Shown one piece after another: positions 11,028 to 19,831 of a stretch of 64,000 nt of DNA. The notes beneath the pieces were generated by a model. It was given only the letters and a program-made list of their open reading frames with translations. It did no database searches and was not told the origin of the DNA. Numbering within the stretch: the first letter of the stretch is position 1; every line of letters starts with the position of its first letter. A program made the translations under genes and the position numbers. The stretch covers positions 19,029 to 83,028 of the forward strand of contig JABARS010000032.1 of NCBI GenBank assembly GCA_019187085.1, in the 5' to 3' direction. This DNA comes from Pseudorhodoplanes sp. (lineage in GTDB: Bacteria; Pseudomonadota; Alphaproteobacteria; Rhizobiales; Xanthobacteraceae).

Positions 11028-12105
11028 TGGCAGATTCCAGACGGTCGGTCGTTTCCTTGGCGGATGGCAGGGTCATGATCACCGTACTGCCGCGGCCCGG
11101 TCCCGCGCTTTCGATTGTAAGCACTCCATTGTTTGCCGCAATGAAAGCGTTTGCAATCCATAGCCCAAGGCCGGAACCGGTCACCAGGGTATGGCGGTGG
11201 CCCCGAAAGAAACGCTCGCGCGCTCCGCGGATTTCCTCGGCGGTGAAGCCCGCGCCCTGGTCGGTAACCGTGATCGTAACGTGATTGTTACTGGCGCGTG
11301 CATCGACGCGAATATGCGACGATGAGGGTGAATATTTGCCGGCATTGTCGACGATCTGGACCAGGGCCTGTTCGATCATCGCGCTGTCGACAAAGACGAA
11401 CGGCATATCCTCGGCGATCTCCAGTTCCAGGCTGTGTCCGGAAATATGCCGGCGGCGGCGGACGATTGCCGAATTGATGATGTCGGCCGGATCGGCAAGA
11501 TCCTTCTTGGGCTCGATCCGGTCCACGCTGACGCGCGAGGCGTCGAGCAGCATCTGGATTTCGCGGTCGAGACGTTCGGCTTCTTCGCGGATGCCATGGA
11601 CAAGGCCGGCCAGACGCCGGTCGTTTGCGACCGGCTCCGCCGAATCGAGCACGGTCGCCGACCCCAGGATCGAGGCGAGCGGGGTCCGCAATTCGTGCGA
11701 AACCGAATCGACCACCGCCTGCCGGAGAACGTTGGCCTCGGCCCGCACGCGCGCCTCGCTCAACTGAGCCGCCAGCCGGCTGACGACGACCGCGACAAAG
11801 ACATAGAGCCCGAGATCGAGAACCTGCTGCGGGTCGGAAACCTTCAGGTCGTAGATCGGGTCATACAGCAGGAACACCATAGGGACCACGCCGGTGATCG
11901 TGGCGGCCATGGCGGCGACCGGACCCCAGCGGATGGCCGCGATGACGACCGGCAGCAGGAAGGCGACCGAGGCGCGGGTGACGCCGCCATAATGGACGAG
12001 CAGGAAAACGGCGAACGATACGATCGCCACCAGCAGAAGGGCAGAGAGGATTTTCCTCATTTCCGGCCACAGCCATTCCCAGGCTTTCAGCATCCATTTG
12101 TCCAT
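11008..12105 (-). CDS. DUF4118-containing sensor histidine kinase, KdpD-like without the Usp sensor region
   Basis: A 365-residue membrane kinase starting at ATG 12105. Longer frames upstream read through the tRNA-Ser gene in antisense and are artefacts. A four-helix DUF4118 membrane domain occupies about residues 15-110. The HisKA box SHELRTPLASILGS contains the phosphorylated His, and N-, G1- and G2-type boxes follow (IVDNAGKYS, DQGAGF, GSGLGLWIA). Full KdpD has about 400 additional N-terminal residues (KdpD and universal stress domains) that are absent. It is encoded with its KdpE-like partner, with a short overlap. Confidence 0.88.
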   Translation of the reverse strand: MDKWMLKAWEWLWPEMRKILSALLLVAIVSFAVFLLVHYGGVTRASVAFLLPVVIAAIRWGPVAAMAATITGVVPMVFLLYDPIYDLKVSDPQQVLDLGLYVFVAVVVSRLAAQLSEARVRAEANVLRQAVVDSVSHELRTPLASILGSATVLDSAEPVANDRRLAGLVHGIREEAERLDREIQMLLDASRVSVDRIEPKKDLADPADIINSAIVRRRRHISGHSLELEIAEDMPFVFVDSAMIEQALVQIVDNAGKYSPSSSHIRVDARASNNHVTITVTDQGAGFTAEEIRGARERFFRGHRHTLVTGSGLGLWIANAFIAANNGVLTIESAGPGRGSTVIMTLPSAKETTDRLESANARNDD

Positions 12106-12209
12106 CGGCCGTACGTCCCTGCCGCACAATAGCGCGTACCGGTCTTGTTTGTCCGTGCTTCCTTGGCTAAACAGACGCGCCTGCAGGGCTTGGGCCCTGC
12201 CGCCGCCGT

Positions 12210-12299
12210 GGAGAGGTGGCTGAGTGGTTGAAAGCACCGCACTCGAAATGCGGCATACTCGCAAGGGTATCGGGGGTTCGAATCCCTCCCTCTCCGCCA
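12210..12299 (+). tRNA. tRNA-Ser(CGA)
   Basis: A 90-base class II tRNA with a 7-bp acceptor stem GGAGAGG / CCTCTCC, D-loop TGAGTGGTTGAAAG, anticodon loop CTCGAAA giving anticodon CGA (reads UCG), a long variable arm (TACTCGCAAGGGTA) and T-loop GGTTCGAATCC. The discriminator base is G and the CCA is encoded (12297-12299). Confidence 0.98.
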
Positions 12300-12363
12300 T
12301 TTTATGTTGCGCGCGGCCGGTTCCGAACCTCGGGCGTAGGTCTCTTGCCGGCTCAGGCCGCGT

Positions 12364-13200
12364 TCACTCCAGCGAAAAACCCTTGGCCCGGATGAAAGCG
12401 CCGAAATCCGCGCGCTCCGGTTTTGCATACTGACGGGCCTTGTCTTCCGACCAGCCGTAATCGGGGCAAAGTCCGAAATCGGCAGCAAAGCGCTGTTCCG
12501 CATAGGGCTGACTGGCGGCGCGGCGGCGGTCATAGACGCTGACCTGTTCTTCGATTTTCGTTTCGTCAAAGGCGTCCGTATGGACCGTTGCCGCAAGCGG
12601 CAGGCGATGGCTGACCGTAGCCGGCTGTATCGGCCAGCCGACGGCAAGGCCGGCTACCGGAAAGACATGTTGCGGCAATTTCAGGGCGTCGCTCACCTGC
12701 GCGGCGCGATTGCGTATGGCGCTGAGCGGGCAGGTGCCGAGCCCCGCCAGAGCAGCCGCGCTCACGAACGCCGACAGTGCGATCGCGGCATCGACGGCCG
12801 CATTGAAAAAGGCGTCGAGATGGTCGTTGGCGAAAGCCTTGCCACGCCAGGCATGGATCTGGCGCTGACGTCGGTTATTGCCACAGAAGACGAGAAGAGC
12901 CGGCGCCTCCGGCAGCCAGTCCTGTGTCGGCATCAACGCATCGAGCCGCGCGCGCTGGGCGGGGTCGCGCACGATCACGATATCGCGCTGTTGCAGGTCG
13001 CTCTTAGTCGGCGACGACAGGGCCACCGCGCACAGGAGCCCGATCAGGCCGGGATCGACCGGCTCCACCCGGAAGGCCCTGGTCGCCCCGCGCATAGCGA
13101 GCACGGCAAGGGCGTCGAGCCCGCGAAGGCTGGGTGGGAGCGGAACATTTTCGCCGAAGCGTTCCCGAATAACGTTGGCGAGCAAAGTGCGCTGATCCAT
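12364..13200 (-). CDS. Nitroreductase-family oxidoreductase
   Basis: A 278-residue FMN-dependent nitroreductase-like protein starting at ATG 13200. Family features are MRGATRAFRVEPVD (the RRS-type N-terminal FMN contact, here RGATRAF), ALSSPTKSDLQQ, and AAALAGLGTCPLSAIRN with VFPVAGLAVGWP in the second half. These enzymes reduce nitro-aromatics or flavins with NAD(P)H; the natural substrate is not readable. The start of the divergent TSUP gene is 175 bases away. Confidence 0.85.
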   Translation of the reverse strand: MDQRTLLANVIRERFGENVPLPPSLRGLDALAVLAMRGATRAFRVEPVDPGLIGLLCAVALSSPTKSDLQQRDIVIVRDPAQRARLDALMPTQDWLPEAPALLVFCGNNRRQRQIHAWRGKAFANDHLDAFFNAAVDAAIALSAFVSAAALAGLGTCPLSAIRNRAAQVSDALKLPQHVFPVAGLAVGWPIQPATVSHRLPLAATVHTDAFDETKIEEQVSVYDRRRAASQPYAEQRFAADFGLCPDYGWSEDKARQYAKPERADFGAFIRAKGFSLE

Positions 13201-13374
13201 GACCTTCCCCGGGCTGCCGCGTCGGGCCAATCTAGCGGCGCGCCGCTGCGCGCGACAGGGCACGCGCAATAGGCGAGTACCAAGTCCGGCTGCGTTGCCG
13301 CCGGCACAGCGCTGCGCCATTGCATTGCGGCCTTCGAGGCCGCACTCTCGCTCGGTCCTTCCCGCGCCGGTCTC

Positions 13375-14148
13375 ATGATGATCCCGATCGACCTGACCGC
13401 CATCTCCACGCCGATCGCGGCTGCCGTGGCGGGAAGCGTGCTCGCCGCCGCCATCCTGCGCGGGCTGACCGGGTTCGGATTTGCCATCGCGGCCGTGCCG
13501 CTGCTCAGCCTGTTTCTGTCTCCGGTGGTTGCCGTGCCGCTGGTCATATGTCTCCAGCTTTTCGGCAACCTGTTCGAAATCTGCAGTTCGCTCAAAACCT
13601 GCCATTGGTCCTCGCTCGGCGGGCTGACGGCGGGCGCGCTGATCGGCGTGCCGGCGGGCCTTCTGGGGCTGAGCGTGCTGTCGCCGGATGTCGCGCGTCT
13701 TTTGATCGCCGCCGCAACGCTCGTGGCGGTTCTGCTCCTGAGCGGCGGCTTTGCTTTCTCAAGGCAGCCCGGCCTGCGCCTGACCATCCCTGTCGGCATC
13801 CTGGCCGGGGTGTTCAACGGGCTTGCGGCCATGCCGGGGCCGCCGGTGATCACGTATTACCTGTCGATGCCGGTCTCGCGCGCGGTAATGCGCGCCTCGC
13901 TGAACGTGTTCTTTCTCGCAAACGCCGGCATCGCGCTCGCGAGCGCGTTAAGTCTGAGCCTGATCGACTGGACCATCGTGCTCTATACGCTGCTGACGCT
14001 GCCGCTCATGTTCGTCGGCCAGCACATCGGCCTTCGCTTCTTTCATCTCGGCAGCGACCGCACCCACCGGCTGATCGCGATCGGGTGTCTTTCGGCGATT
14101 GCCGTCGGTGCGGCGATCAAGGGGCTGAGCGGCGTATTGGCGAACTGA
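13375..14148 (+). CDS. TSUP-family permease (TauE/SafE-like)
   Basis: A 257-residue membrane protein with about eight hydrophobic helices. It shows the TSUP N-terminal signature GLTGFGFAIAAVPLL and the repeat-related second signature AGVFNGLAAMPGPPVITYYL. The family exports sulfite, sulfoacetate or organosulfonates, or takes up anions. Substrate is unknown here. ATG 13375 is followed by another ATG at 13378. It has no obvious partner gene. Confidence 0.85.
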   Translation: MMIPIDLTAISTPIAAAVAGSVLAAAILRGLTGFGFAIAAVPLLSLFLSPVVAVPLVICLQLFGNLFEICSSLKTCHWSSLGGLTAGALIGVPAGLLGLSVLSPDVARLLIAAATLVAVLLLSGGFAFSRQPGLRLTIPVGILAGVFNGLAAMPGPPVITYYLSMPVSRAVMRASLNVFFLANAGIALASALSLSLIDWTIVLYTLLTLPLMFVGQHIGLRFFHLGSDRTHRLIAIGCLSAIAVGAAIKGLSGVLAN

Positions 14149-14154
14149 CGCGGC

Positions 14155-14186
14155 AAACAAAAACGTCCGCCCCGAAGGGCGGACGT
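14155..14186 (-). terminator. Rho-independent terminator of the branched-chain amino acid binding protein gene
   Basis: Perfect 10-bp stem ACGTCCGCCC / GGGCGGACGT (14163-14172 and 14177-14186) with a 4-base loop. On the minus strand it is followed by a T-rich run (TTTTGTTT). It lies just after the stop at 14212 and may act in both directions for the convergent TSUP gene. Confidence 0.85.
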
Positions 14187-14211
14187 CGTGCTCGGTTCCG
14201 AGCGGCCGGTC

Positions 14212-15396
14212 TTACTTCTTCATCTTCTCCTTGACGGGATCCTTCACGCGCTCGATCTTGTCGAACTCGACATTGACGAGATCGCTGCCCTTCTTCTCGA
14301 CGCGGCGCAGATAGACCGTCTGGATGATGTCACGCGTCTCCGGATCGATCTCGACCGGGCCGCGCGGACTTTCCCATTTCATGCCTTTCGCAGCGCTTAC
14401 GAGGCTCTCGGCATCGGTCTTGCCGCCGGCTTTCTTGATCGCCTCGTAGATCAGGTGCATGCCGTCATAGCCGCCGGCTGCGAGGAAGTTCGGATTGAGA
14501 CCGCCATATTCCTTCCGGAACGCGGCAACGAACTCCTTGTTGGGGGCGGAGTCATGGTTGTGGTCGTAGTGCCAGGCCGAGAGGATGCCGATGCCCGCGT
14601 CGCCCATGTTCTTGAGCGCGGAATCGTCGGTGATCTCGCCCGTCCCCATGACCTTGATGGTTTTCGGATTCACGCCGCGTTCCGCCAGAGCCTTGCCGAA
14701 CGCCGCCGGCTGCGCGCCCGCCGGCACGAAGACGAAGATCGATTCAGGATTGATATCCTTGGCGCGCTGGACGAAAGCGGAAAAGTCCGGATTGGCGACC
14801 GGCATGCGGACGGCGCCGACCACTTCGCCGCCGGCCTCCTTGAACGCGGTCGAGAAAGAGCCTTCGCAGTCATGGCCGGGACCGTAGTCGGATGCGAGCG
14901 TGTAGGTCTTTTTCGTATTGCCCTGCTTCACCGCCCAGCTCCCGAGCGTCGAGCAGACCTGCGGCAGCGTGAGCGACGTGCGCACGGAATAGTTCGATTT
15001 CGTCGTGATGATCGCGGTCGCCGCATTCATGATGACCATGAACTTCTTGGCCTGCTCCGAAATGTCGGAAGCGGCGAGCGCGTTCGGCGTCAGAACGAAG
15101 CCCGCCAGGATGTCGACGCCGTCGCGCACGACCAGTTCCTGGGCGAGGCGCTTGGCGACGTCCGGGGCGACGCCGCCGGTATCCTTGCGGATGATTTCGA
15201 TCTTCTTGCCGGCGACGGCGTCCCCCTTCTGCTTCATGTAAAGCTTGATCGCATTGTCGATCTGCGTCGCGGTATCTGCGAATTGCCCCGAATAGGGCAT
15301 GATGATGCCGATCTTGATCGTCTGCTGCGCGTTCGCCGGAGCAGCGACAAAGGCCGCGGTCGAAAGGACAGCGGCACTCAGAAACAATCTTCGCAT
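14212..15396 (-). CDS. Periplasmic branched-chain amino acid-type ABC binding protein (Peripla_BP_6)
   Basis: A 394-residue exported binding protein. The start ATG 15396 has GGGAGGA 5 bases upstream. The signal peptide ends in AAPANAQQ (near residue 24). The mature part begins IKIGIIMPYSGQFAD, the usual LivK-family opening, and includes YGPGHDCEGSF and GGYDGMHLIYEAIKKAGG. No LivHMGF permease or ATPase genes are adjacent, so it is an orphan or works with components encoded elsewhere. Many alphaproteobacteria carry tens of such paralogues, with ligands from amino acids to aromatic acids. Confidence 0.88.
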   Translation of the reverse strand: MRRLFLSAAVLSTAAFVAAPANAQQTIKIGIIMPYSGQFADTATQIDNAIKLYMKQKGDAVAGKKIEIIRKDTGGVAPDVAKRLAQELVVRDGVDILAGFVLTPNALAASDISEQAKKFMVIMNAATAIITTKSNYSVRTSLTLPQVCSTLGSWAVKQGNTKKTYTLASDYGPGHDCEGSFSTAFKEAGGEVVGAVRMPVANPDFSAFVQRAKDINPESIFVFVPAGAQPAAFGKALAERGVNPKTIKVMGTGEITDDSALKNMGDAGIGILSAWHYDHNHDSAPNKEFVAAFRKEYGGLNPNFLAAGGYDGMHLIYEAIKKAGGKTDAESLVSAAKGMKWESPRGPVEIDPETRDIIQTVYLRRVEKKGSDLVNVEFDKIERVKDPVKEKMKK

Positions 15397-15713
15397 TCTC
15401 GTCCTCCCTGATTGATTATTTTTCGGAACGGTATCGGCGGGTGCTGGCAAGGTCAATTCGATGAGGGCCGCAGATCGTACGGGTGAAAGGGAAACAGCAG
15501 CGCTTGCGCGCTGTCCGTCGTTTCCAGTAGGCTGACGCGACGTCATGGCGCGGCTTCGGATGAGCGGTCTGCAGAAAATTGGCGTGCAGAGTGGGCGCGG
15601 GCCCATGCGAAAGCGCGCGAGATGGTCACTCTCGCAACCATCGCGCCGTGCGAGCTGTCCAAAAGAAATGGGCGCCTCACGGCGCCCATCGAGCACGCTC
15701 GCAGCGAAACGTT
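15397..15713. other. Intergenic region: promoter side of the binding protein gene and terminator of the OmpW gene
   Basis: About 317 bases. It holds the likely promoter of the binding protein gene (an AT-rich stretch around 15407-15425) and, at its other end, the OmpW-gene terminator at 15668-15689. Between these I see no convincing gene or repeat. Confidence 0.5.
15660..15689 (-). terminator. Rho-independent terminator of the OmpW-like gene
   Basis: Perfect 9-bp stem ATGGGCGCC / GGCGCCCAT (15668-15676 and 15681-15689) with a 4-base loop, followed on the minus strand by TTCTTTT. Confidence 0.85.
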
Positions 15714-16436
15714 TCAGAACTTGTAGGTGAACCCCGCGCCGACAAGCCACGGATCGAGCTTGGCCGTTCCGGTCAGCGGGATGGCGCCGTTATCGGCGGC
15801 CGCCTCGAAGTCGGGACGCAGATACAGTTTCTTGACGTCGACATTGAAGCCCCAGTGGCGGTCCAGCATATAGTCGAAGCCCACCTGGAATGCGGCGCCG
15901 AACGTATTGTGGAATTTGAGGCTCGTGATCGTCAGCCCGTTATTTGGCGTGTTGCCGGGCGACTGATTGAAGAATACCGTGTAGTTCACGCCGGCGCCGA
16001 CATAAGGCTTGAACGCACCGAAATTGGTGAAGTGATACTGGAGCGTCAGCGTCGGCGGCAGCAGCCAGGATTTTCCGACATTGAGGCCGTTGAGGTTCGC
16101 GCCGGCATAAGTGCCGCTATTGACGATTCCGTTTCCGGTCGCATGGTGCCGCGTCACGCCGAGAATGAGTTCGGCGGCGAGATTCGGCGTGAAATGGTAA
16201 GTGATGTCGAGCTCCGGCACGACCGAGGTGTTCCAGTCGGCGCTCGTTCCCGGCAATTGATCGAATACGACCTTGTCGTTCGGCTCGACCACCAGGGCGC
16301 GCAGGCGGATTTGCCACGGATTCCACATGGTCACGGCCGGTGCCTTGGCCGGCATCGATATATCGGCCGCATACGCCGGAATTGCCAATAATGCGAACGT
16401 CAGCGCCATTGCTGCACGGTTCACTTTCCCCATCAT
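15714..16436 (-). CDS. OmpW-family outer membrane protein
   Basis: A 240-residue protein starting at ATG 16436 (or 16433), with a signal peptide ending ALLAIPAYAA. OmpW forms an eight-stranded beta-barrel with a hydrophobic lateral channel for small apolar molecules. Family features are WQIRLRALVVEP, VPELDITYHFTPNLAAELI, LPPTLTLQYHF, FKPYVGAGVNYTVFF and the C-terminal WLVGAGFTYKF, whose final Phe is the outer-membrane assembly signal. The gene lies directly downstream of an FNR-family regulator gene; ompW is FNR-controlled in enterobacteria, so oxygen control is plausible. The promoter region carries a palindrome at 16572-16591. Confidence 0.88.
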   Translation of the reverse strand: MMGKVNRAAMALTFALLAIPAYAADISMPAKAPAVTMWNPWQIRLRALVVEPNDKVVFDQLPGTSADWNTSVVPELDITYHFTPNLAAELILGVTRHHATGNGIVNSGTYAGANLNGLNVGKSWLLPPTLTLQYHFTNFGAFKPYVGAGVNYTVFFNQSPGNTPNNGLTITSLKFHNTFGAAFQVGFDYMLDRHWGFNVDVKKLYLRPDFEAAADNGAIPLTGTAKLDPWLVGAGFTYKF

Positions 16437-16571
16437 CGCCTTAGCCCCGTCTCGATTTCTGTTATCCGGCGTCTTTGCCGGCGGGATCACGAAAGGGCAG
16501 AAATGCTGCGTTGAAACTGATTTGCGTCAGTTCGGATTTGTTTGATTTTTTGCGATGGAGATTGACGCGAT

Positions 16572-16591
16572 CTGTTGTGACGCGACAACAG
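16572..16591. promoter_or_regulatory. Palindrome upstream of the OmpW-like gene
   Basis: CTGTTGT, six bases, ACAACAG: a perfect 7-bp inverted repeat between the end of the FNR-family gene and the OmpW-like gene, about 140 bases upstream of its ATG. No T tract follows on either strand, so an operator is more likely than a terminator. The binding protein is unknown. Confidence 0.4.
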
Positions 16592-16600
16592 CCGGCGTGG

Positions 16601-17374
16601 TCAGTGTGGTATCCGCCGCAGGCCGTCGGCATATCCGAATGCTTCGCGTTCGCCGCCCATCCCTTCGGCCAGCTCCAGAAGCGCCGGCATATCGGTGAGT
16701 TGCACCAGCCGCTTGCGGGTGACGCGGATCAGTCCGCCGACCTTGAGCCGCGTGAAGGTGCGTGACACTGTTTCTCCGGTCAGCCCGAGATAATCGGCGA
16801 TGTCGGTGCGCGGCATCGGCAGCGAAATGGTCGTCGGCGCAACGCCCCGGCGTTCGTTGCGCCGTGATAGCCACAGAAGAAACGATGCGACGGCGGCGGT
16901 CGAGTTGCGCTGGCCGATGGTCAGCGCCAGATCGTGCGCGGCGGCAAGCTCGAGCGTCGTGGCTTCGTAAAGCCGGAAGGCAAAGCGCGGGATTTCGAGG
17001 GCGAGCTTATGGAACGTTCCGCGCGGCAGGCAGCGGACCTCGCTGCGGCCGATCGATTGTGCGTTGTAGGGAAATTCCGGACCGATCCCGAACCCGATGA
17101 AATCGCCCGCAAACGAGAACCCGATGACCTGGCGGCGGCCGTTGCCCAGCGTCTTGTAGAGCCGCAGGCAGCCGGAATGGACGTAGTAGATGTAGCGCTG
17201 CTCGTCGCCGTGGGTGAACAGATGCTGTTTGGCGGCCAAGGCCCGCTGCGTGCAATGGGTGCATGCCGTACTCTCACAGCCGTTACTGCAGGCGACGGCT
17301 GCCTTGTCTTCAATGTCCATGCCGGCAACACCGAGCATGGCAACGCAGGGTGGCGGATTATTCAAAAAGCCCAT
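16601..17374 (-). CDS. FNR/CRP-family transcriptional regulator with N-terminal cysteines
   Basis: A 257-residue regulator. Cysteines at about residues 29, 33, 38 and 41 (CSNGCESTACTHC) plus one in EVRCLPRG match the pattern of oxygen-sensing FNR proteins that hold a [4Fe-4S] cluster. A cyclic-nucleotide-like beta-barrel follows. The recognition helix reads LGLTGETVSRTFTRL; the E..SR residues are those that read TTGAT half sites. A perfect FNR box lies 48-61 bases upstream of the ATG, implying autoregulation. Likely roles are control of microaerobic respiration or redox genes. ATGs at 17338 and 17320 are alternative starts, but both keep the cysteine cluster. Confidence 0.88.
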   Translation of the reverse strand: MGFLNNPPPCVAMLGVAGMDIEDKAAVACSNGCESTACTHCTQRALAAKQHLFTHGDEQRYIYYVHSGCLRLYKTLGNGRRQVIGFSFAGDFIGFGIGPEFPYNAQSIGRSEVRCLPRGTFHKLALEIPRFAFRLYEATTLELAAAHDLALTIGQRNSTAAVASFLLWLSRRNERRGVAPTTISLPMPRTDIADYLGLTGETVSRTFTRLKVGGLIRVTRKRLVQLTDMPALLELAEGMGGEREAFGYADGLRRIPH

Positions 17375-17421
17375 CCTATCGAAATATTTTTACAAATTAT
17401 CCGCGCCCGTGCGTTTGGATT

Positions 17422-17435
17422 TTGATGTCGATCAA
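17422..17435. promoter_or_regulatory. FNR box upstream of the FNR-family gene
   Basis: TTGAT-GTCG-ATCAA, a perfect match to the FNR/FixK consensus TTGAT-N4-ATCAA. Its centre is about 54 bases before ATG 17374 of the FNR-family gene, which fits an activator position for a start site near 17387, or repression if the start site is closer. Confidence 0.8.
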
Positions 17436-17515
17436 TATTCCGGCCGGTGGATGAATCTTCGAAACATCGAATCGAGCTTTTTCGCCGTCCGGCGACCTTT
17501 CGCTCTGGGATGCTT

Positions 17516-19831
17516 TCAGGCGCGACTGCGCTGATCAGCGACGGCGACGAGAATCCGTTCGGGGGTTGCGGGCGCATCGAGGTTCACGGCCCGCTCCCCG
17601 CCCGACACGCTTGCGATGGCGTCGCGAATCGCAAGCCACACCGAGATCGCTAGCATTAGCGGCGGCTCGCCGACGGCCTTGGAGCGGAAGACCGTCTCCT
17701 CGCGGTTGGGCGAGTCCTCAAGGATGCGCACGTTAAAGACCGGCGGCACGTCGCGGCTGCCCGGGATTTTGTAGGTCGAGGGGCCGTGGGTGCGCAGCCG
17801 GCCTTTGCCGTCCCACCACAATTCTTCCGACGTCAGCCAGCCCATGCCCTGCACGAAGGCGCCTTCGATCTGTCCGAGATCGATGGCCGGATTGAGCGAG
17901 CGCCCGCAGTCCTGCAGCAGCTCGGCGCGCAGCACGCGCATCTCGCCGGTCAGTGTGTCGATGGCGACTTCGGAGGCGGCGATGCCGTAGGCGAAGTAAT
18001 AGAATGGCCGGCCCTTATTGGTGGCTAAGTCCCAGTGGATTTTCGGCGTGCGGTAGAATCCGGTCGCCGACAGCGAAACGCGCTTTTCCCAGCACAGGGC
18101 GGCAAGCTCGGGAAAGCGGATGCTGCGGTTGCCCGCGAAGACGTGGTTGGCGGCGAACGTGATCTCCGCTTTGGGAACGTCGAAATGCTCGGCGGCGACG
18201 TCGGCCATGCGCGACTTGATCTGCTCGGCGGCGTTGAGCGCGGCCATGCCGTTGAGATCGGAACCGGAAGAGGCCGCGGTCGGCGAGGTGTTCGGCACCT
18301 TGCCGGTGGTCGTTGCCGTCATGCGCACGTGATCGATATCGATCTGGAACGCCTCGGCGACCACCTGGGCGACCTTAATGAAAAGACCCTGGCCCATCTC
18401 GGTGCCGCCGTGATTGAGTGTGACGCTGCCGTCCGTATAGACATGGACCAGCGCGCCAGCTTGATTGAGCGCCGGCCGGTTGAACGAGATGCCGAACTTG
18501 ACCGGCATCGTCGCCAGTCCCTTCTTGACGACGTCGTTCGCGCGGTTGAAGGCGTCGGTCTCGCGGCGCCATGATGCCATGTCGGCGGCACGCTCCAGCT
18601 CGTCGACAAGGCGGTCGATAATATTGTCCTCGACCGTCATGTCGTAGGGCGTGACGTCGTTGCGGCCGACACGATAGAAATTCTTCGCGCGCACGTCTTC
18701 GAGTGGTTCGCCGAGATGCCGCGCGATCGCGTCGATGATCGTCTCGATGGCGATCATGCCCTGCGGGCCGCCATAGCCGCGGAACGCGGTGTTGGAGACC
18801 GTGTGCGTCTTGCAGGGCAGGCCGCGGAAGCGCAGCGCGGGCAGCCAGTAGCAATTGTCGGCATGGCAGAGCGCGCGGGTGATGACGGCCGGCGTGTGGT
18901 CGGCCACGTTGCCGCCGTTGGCGGCGAGCGTGAGATCGAGCCCGCGGATCGTTCCGTCGGCGTCGAAGCCGACATCGTAGCGGATGAGAAACGGATGCCG
19001 CTTGCCGGTTGCGCGCATGTCGTCGTCGCGCGGCAGCCGCAATTTCACCGGCCGCCGGGCCTTCCAGGCGAGTACGGCGGCGATGCCGGCGATGATCGTC
19101 GCCTGGCTCTCCTTGCCGCCGAACGCCCCGCCCATGCGCCGCACCTCGACGGTGACGGCGTTGAACGGGATGCCGAGCAGGTGCGCGACGCCGTGCTGGA
19201 CCTCGGTTGGATGCTGGGTCGAGCTGAAAATCTGGAAGTCGCCGCTGTCGCCGGGAACAGCGAGCGCGATCTGGCCTTCGAGATAGAAATGATCCTGTCC
19301 GCCGCAATGGAATGCGCCGCTCAGCCGATGCGTTGCTGTAGCGAGCGCGGCGTTGACGTCGCCGCGCGTCATGGTCTGGGGCGGCGAGACGTACATCTCG
19401 CGCGCCATCGCCTCTTCGATCGTGAGCACCGGCTCGAGGACGTCGTATTCGATCTCCACGAGCTTCGCCGCGGCGCGCGCCTGGTCGAGCGTCAGCGCCG
19501 CGATGGCGGCGACCGGCTGGCCTTCATACTCGACAATGTCCACCGCCAACAGCGGCTCGTCGGTGCGGATCGGAGCGATGTCGTTCTTGCCGGGGATGTC
19601 GCGCGCCGCGATCACCGCAACGACGCCGGGCACTGCGCGCGCGCGCTCCAAATCCATGCGCGCTATGCGGGCATGCGCATGCGGGCTGAGCACCAGCGCC
19701 GCCTCCAGCGTGCCGGTGACGGTCGGCATGTCGTCGAGATAGAGCGCGCGTCCGGTCACATGGCCTTCGGCGCTGTCGTGACGGTGTGCCGTATGCACGC
19801 CGCCGCGGATGCGGTCGAGGCGCTCGCTCAT
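17516..19831 (-). CDS. xdhB: Xanthine dehydrogenase, molybdopterin-binding subunit
   Basis: Large catalytic subunit, 771 residues, that hydroxylates hypoxanthine and xanthine to urate at a molybdenum centre. Family features are GGQDHFYLEGQIA, RRMGGAFGGKE, NTAFRGYGGPQGM, LNHGGTEMGQGL and, near the C-terminus, the catalytic glutamate in SKAVGEPPLML. Its start overlaps the stop of xdhA by 4 bases (ATGA), indicating one transcript. The accessory gene xdhC, often third in the operon, is not here. Together with XdhA it forms the cytoplasmic heterotetramer of bacterial purine catabolism. Confidence 0.95.
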   Translation of the reverse strand: MSERLDRIRGGVHTAHRHDSAEGHVTGRALYLDDMPTVTGTLEAALVLSPHAHARIARMDLERARAVPGVVAVIAARDIPGKNDIAPIRTDEPLLAVDIVEYEGQPVAAIAALTLDQARAAAKLVEIEYDVLEPVLTIEEAMAREMYVSPPQTMTRGDVNAALATATHRLSGAFHCGGQDHFYLEGQIALAVPGDSGDFQIFSSTQHPTEVQHGVAHLLGIPFNAVTVEVRRMGGAFGGKESQATIIAGIAAVLAWKARRPVKLRLPRDDDMRATGKRHPFLIRYDVGFDADGTIRGLDLTLAANGGNVADHTPAVITRALCHADNCYWLPALRFRGLPCKTHTVSNTAFRGYGGPQGMIAIETIIDAIARHLGEPLEDVRAKNFYRVGRNDVTPYDMTVEDNIIDRLVDELERAADMASWRRETDAFNRANDVVKKGLATMPVKFGISFNRPALNQAGALVHVYTDGSVTLNHGGTEMGQGLFIKVAQVVAEAFQIDIDHVRMTATTTGKVPNTSPTAASSGSDLNGMAALNAAEQIKSRMADVAAEHFDVPKAEITFAANHVFAGNRSIRFPELAALCWEKRVSLSATGFYRTPKIHWDLATNKGRPFYYFAYGIAASEVAIDTLTGEMRVLRAELLQDCGRSLNPAIDLGQIEGAFVQGMGWLTSEELWWDGKGRLRTHGPSTYKIPGSRDVPPVFNVRILEDSPNREETVFRSKAVGEPPLMLAISVWLAIRDAIASVSGGERAVNLDAPATPERILVAVADQRSRA

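Noticed and set aside
12106..12300. 65-residue N-terminal extension of the DUF4118 kinase (MAEREGFEPPIP...)
   Set aside because: It is the antisense translation of tRNA-Ser plus flank, a well-known spurious peptide; ATG 12105 is the sensible start.
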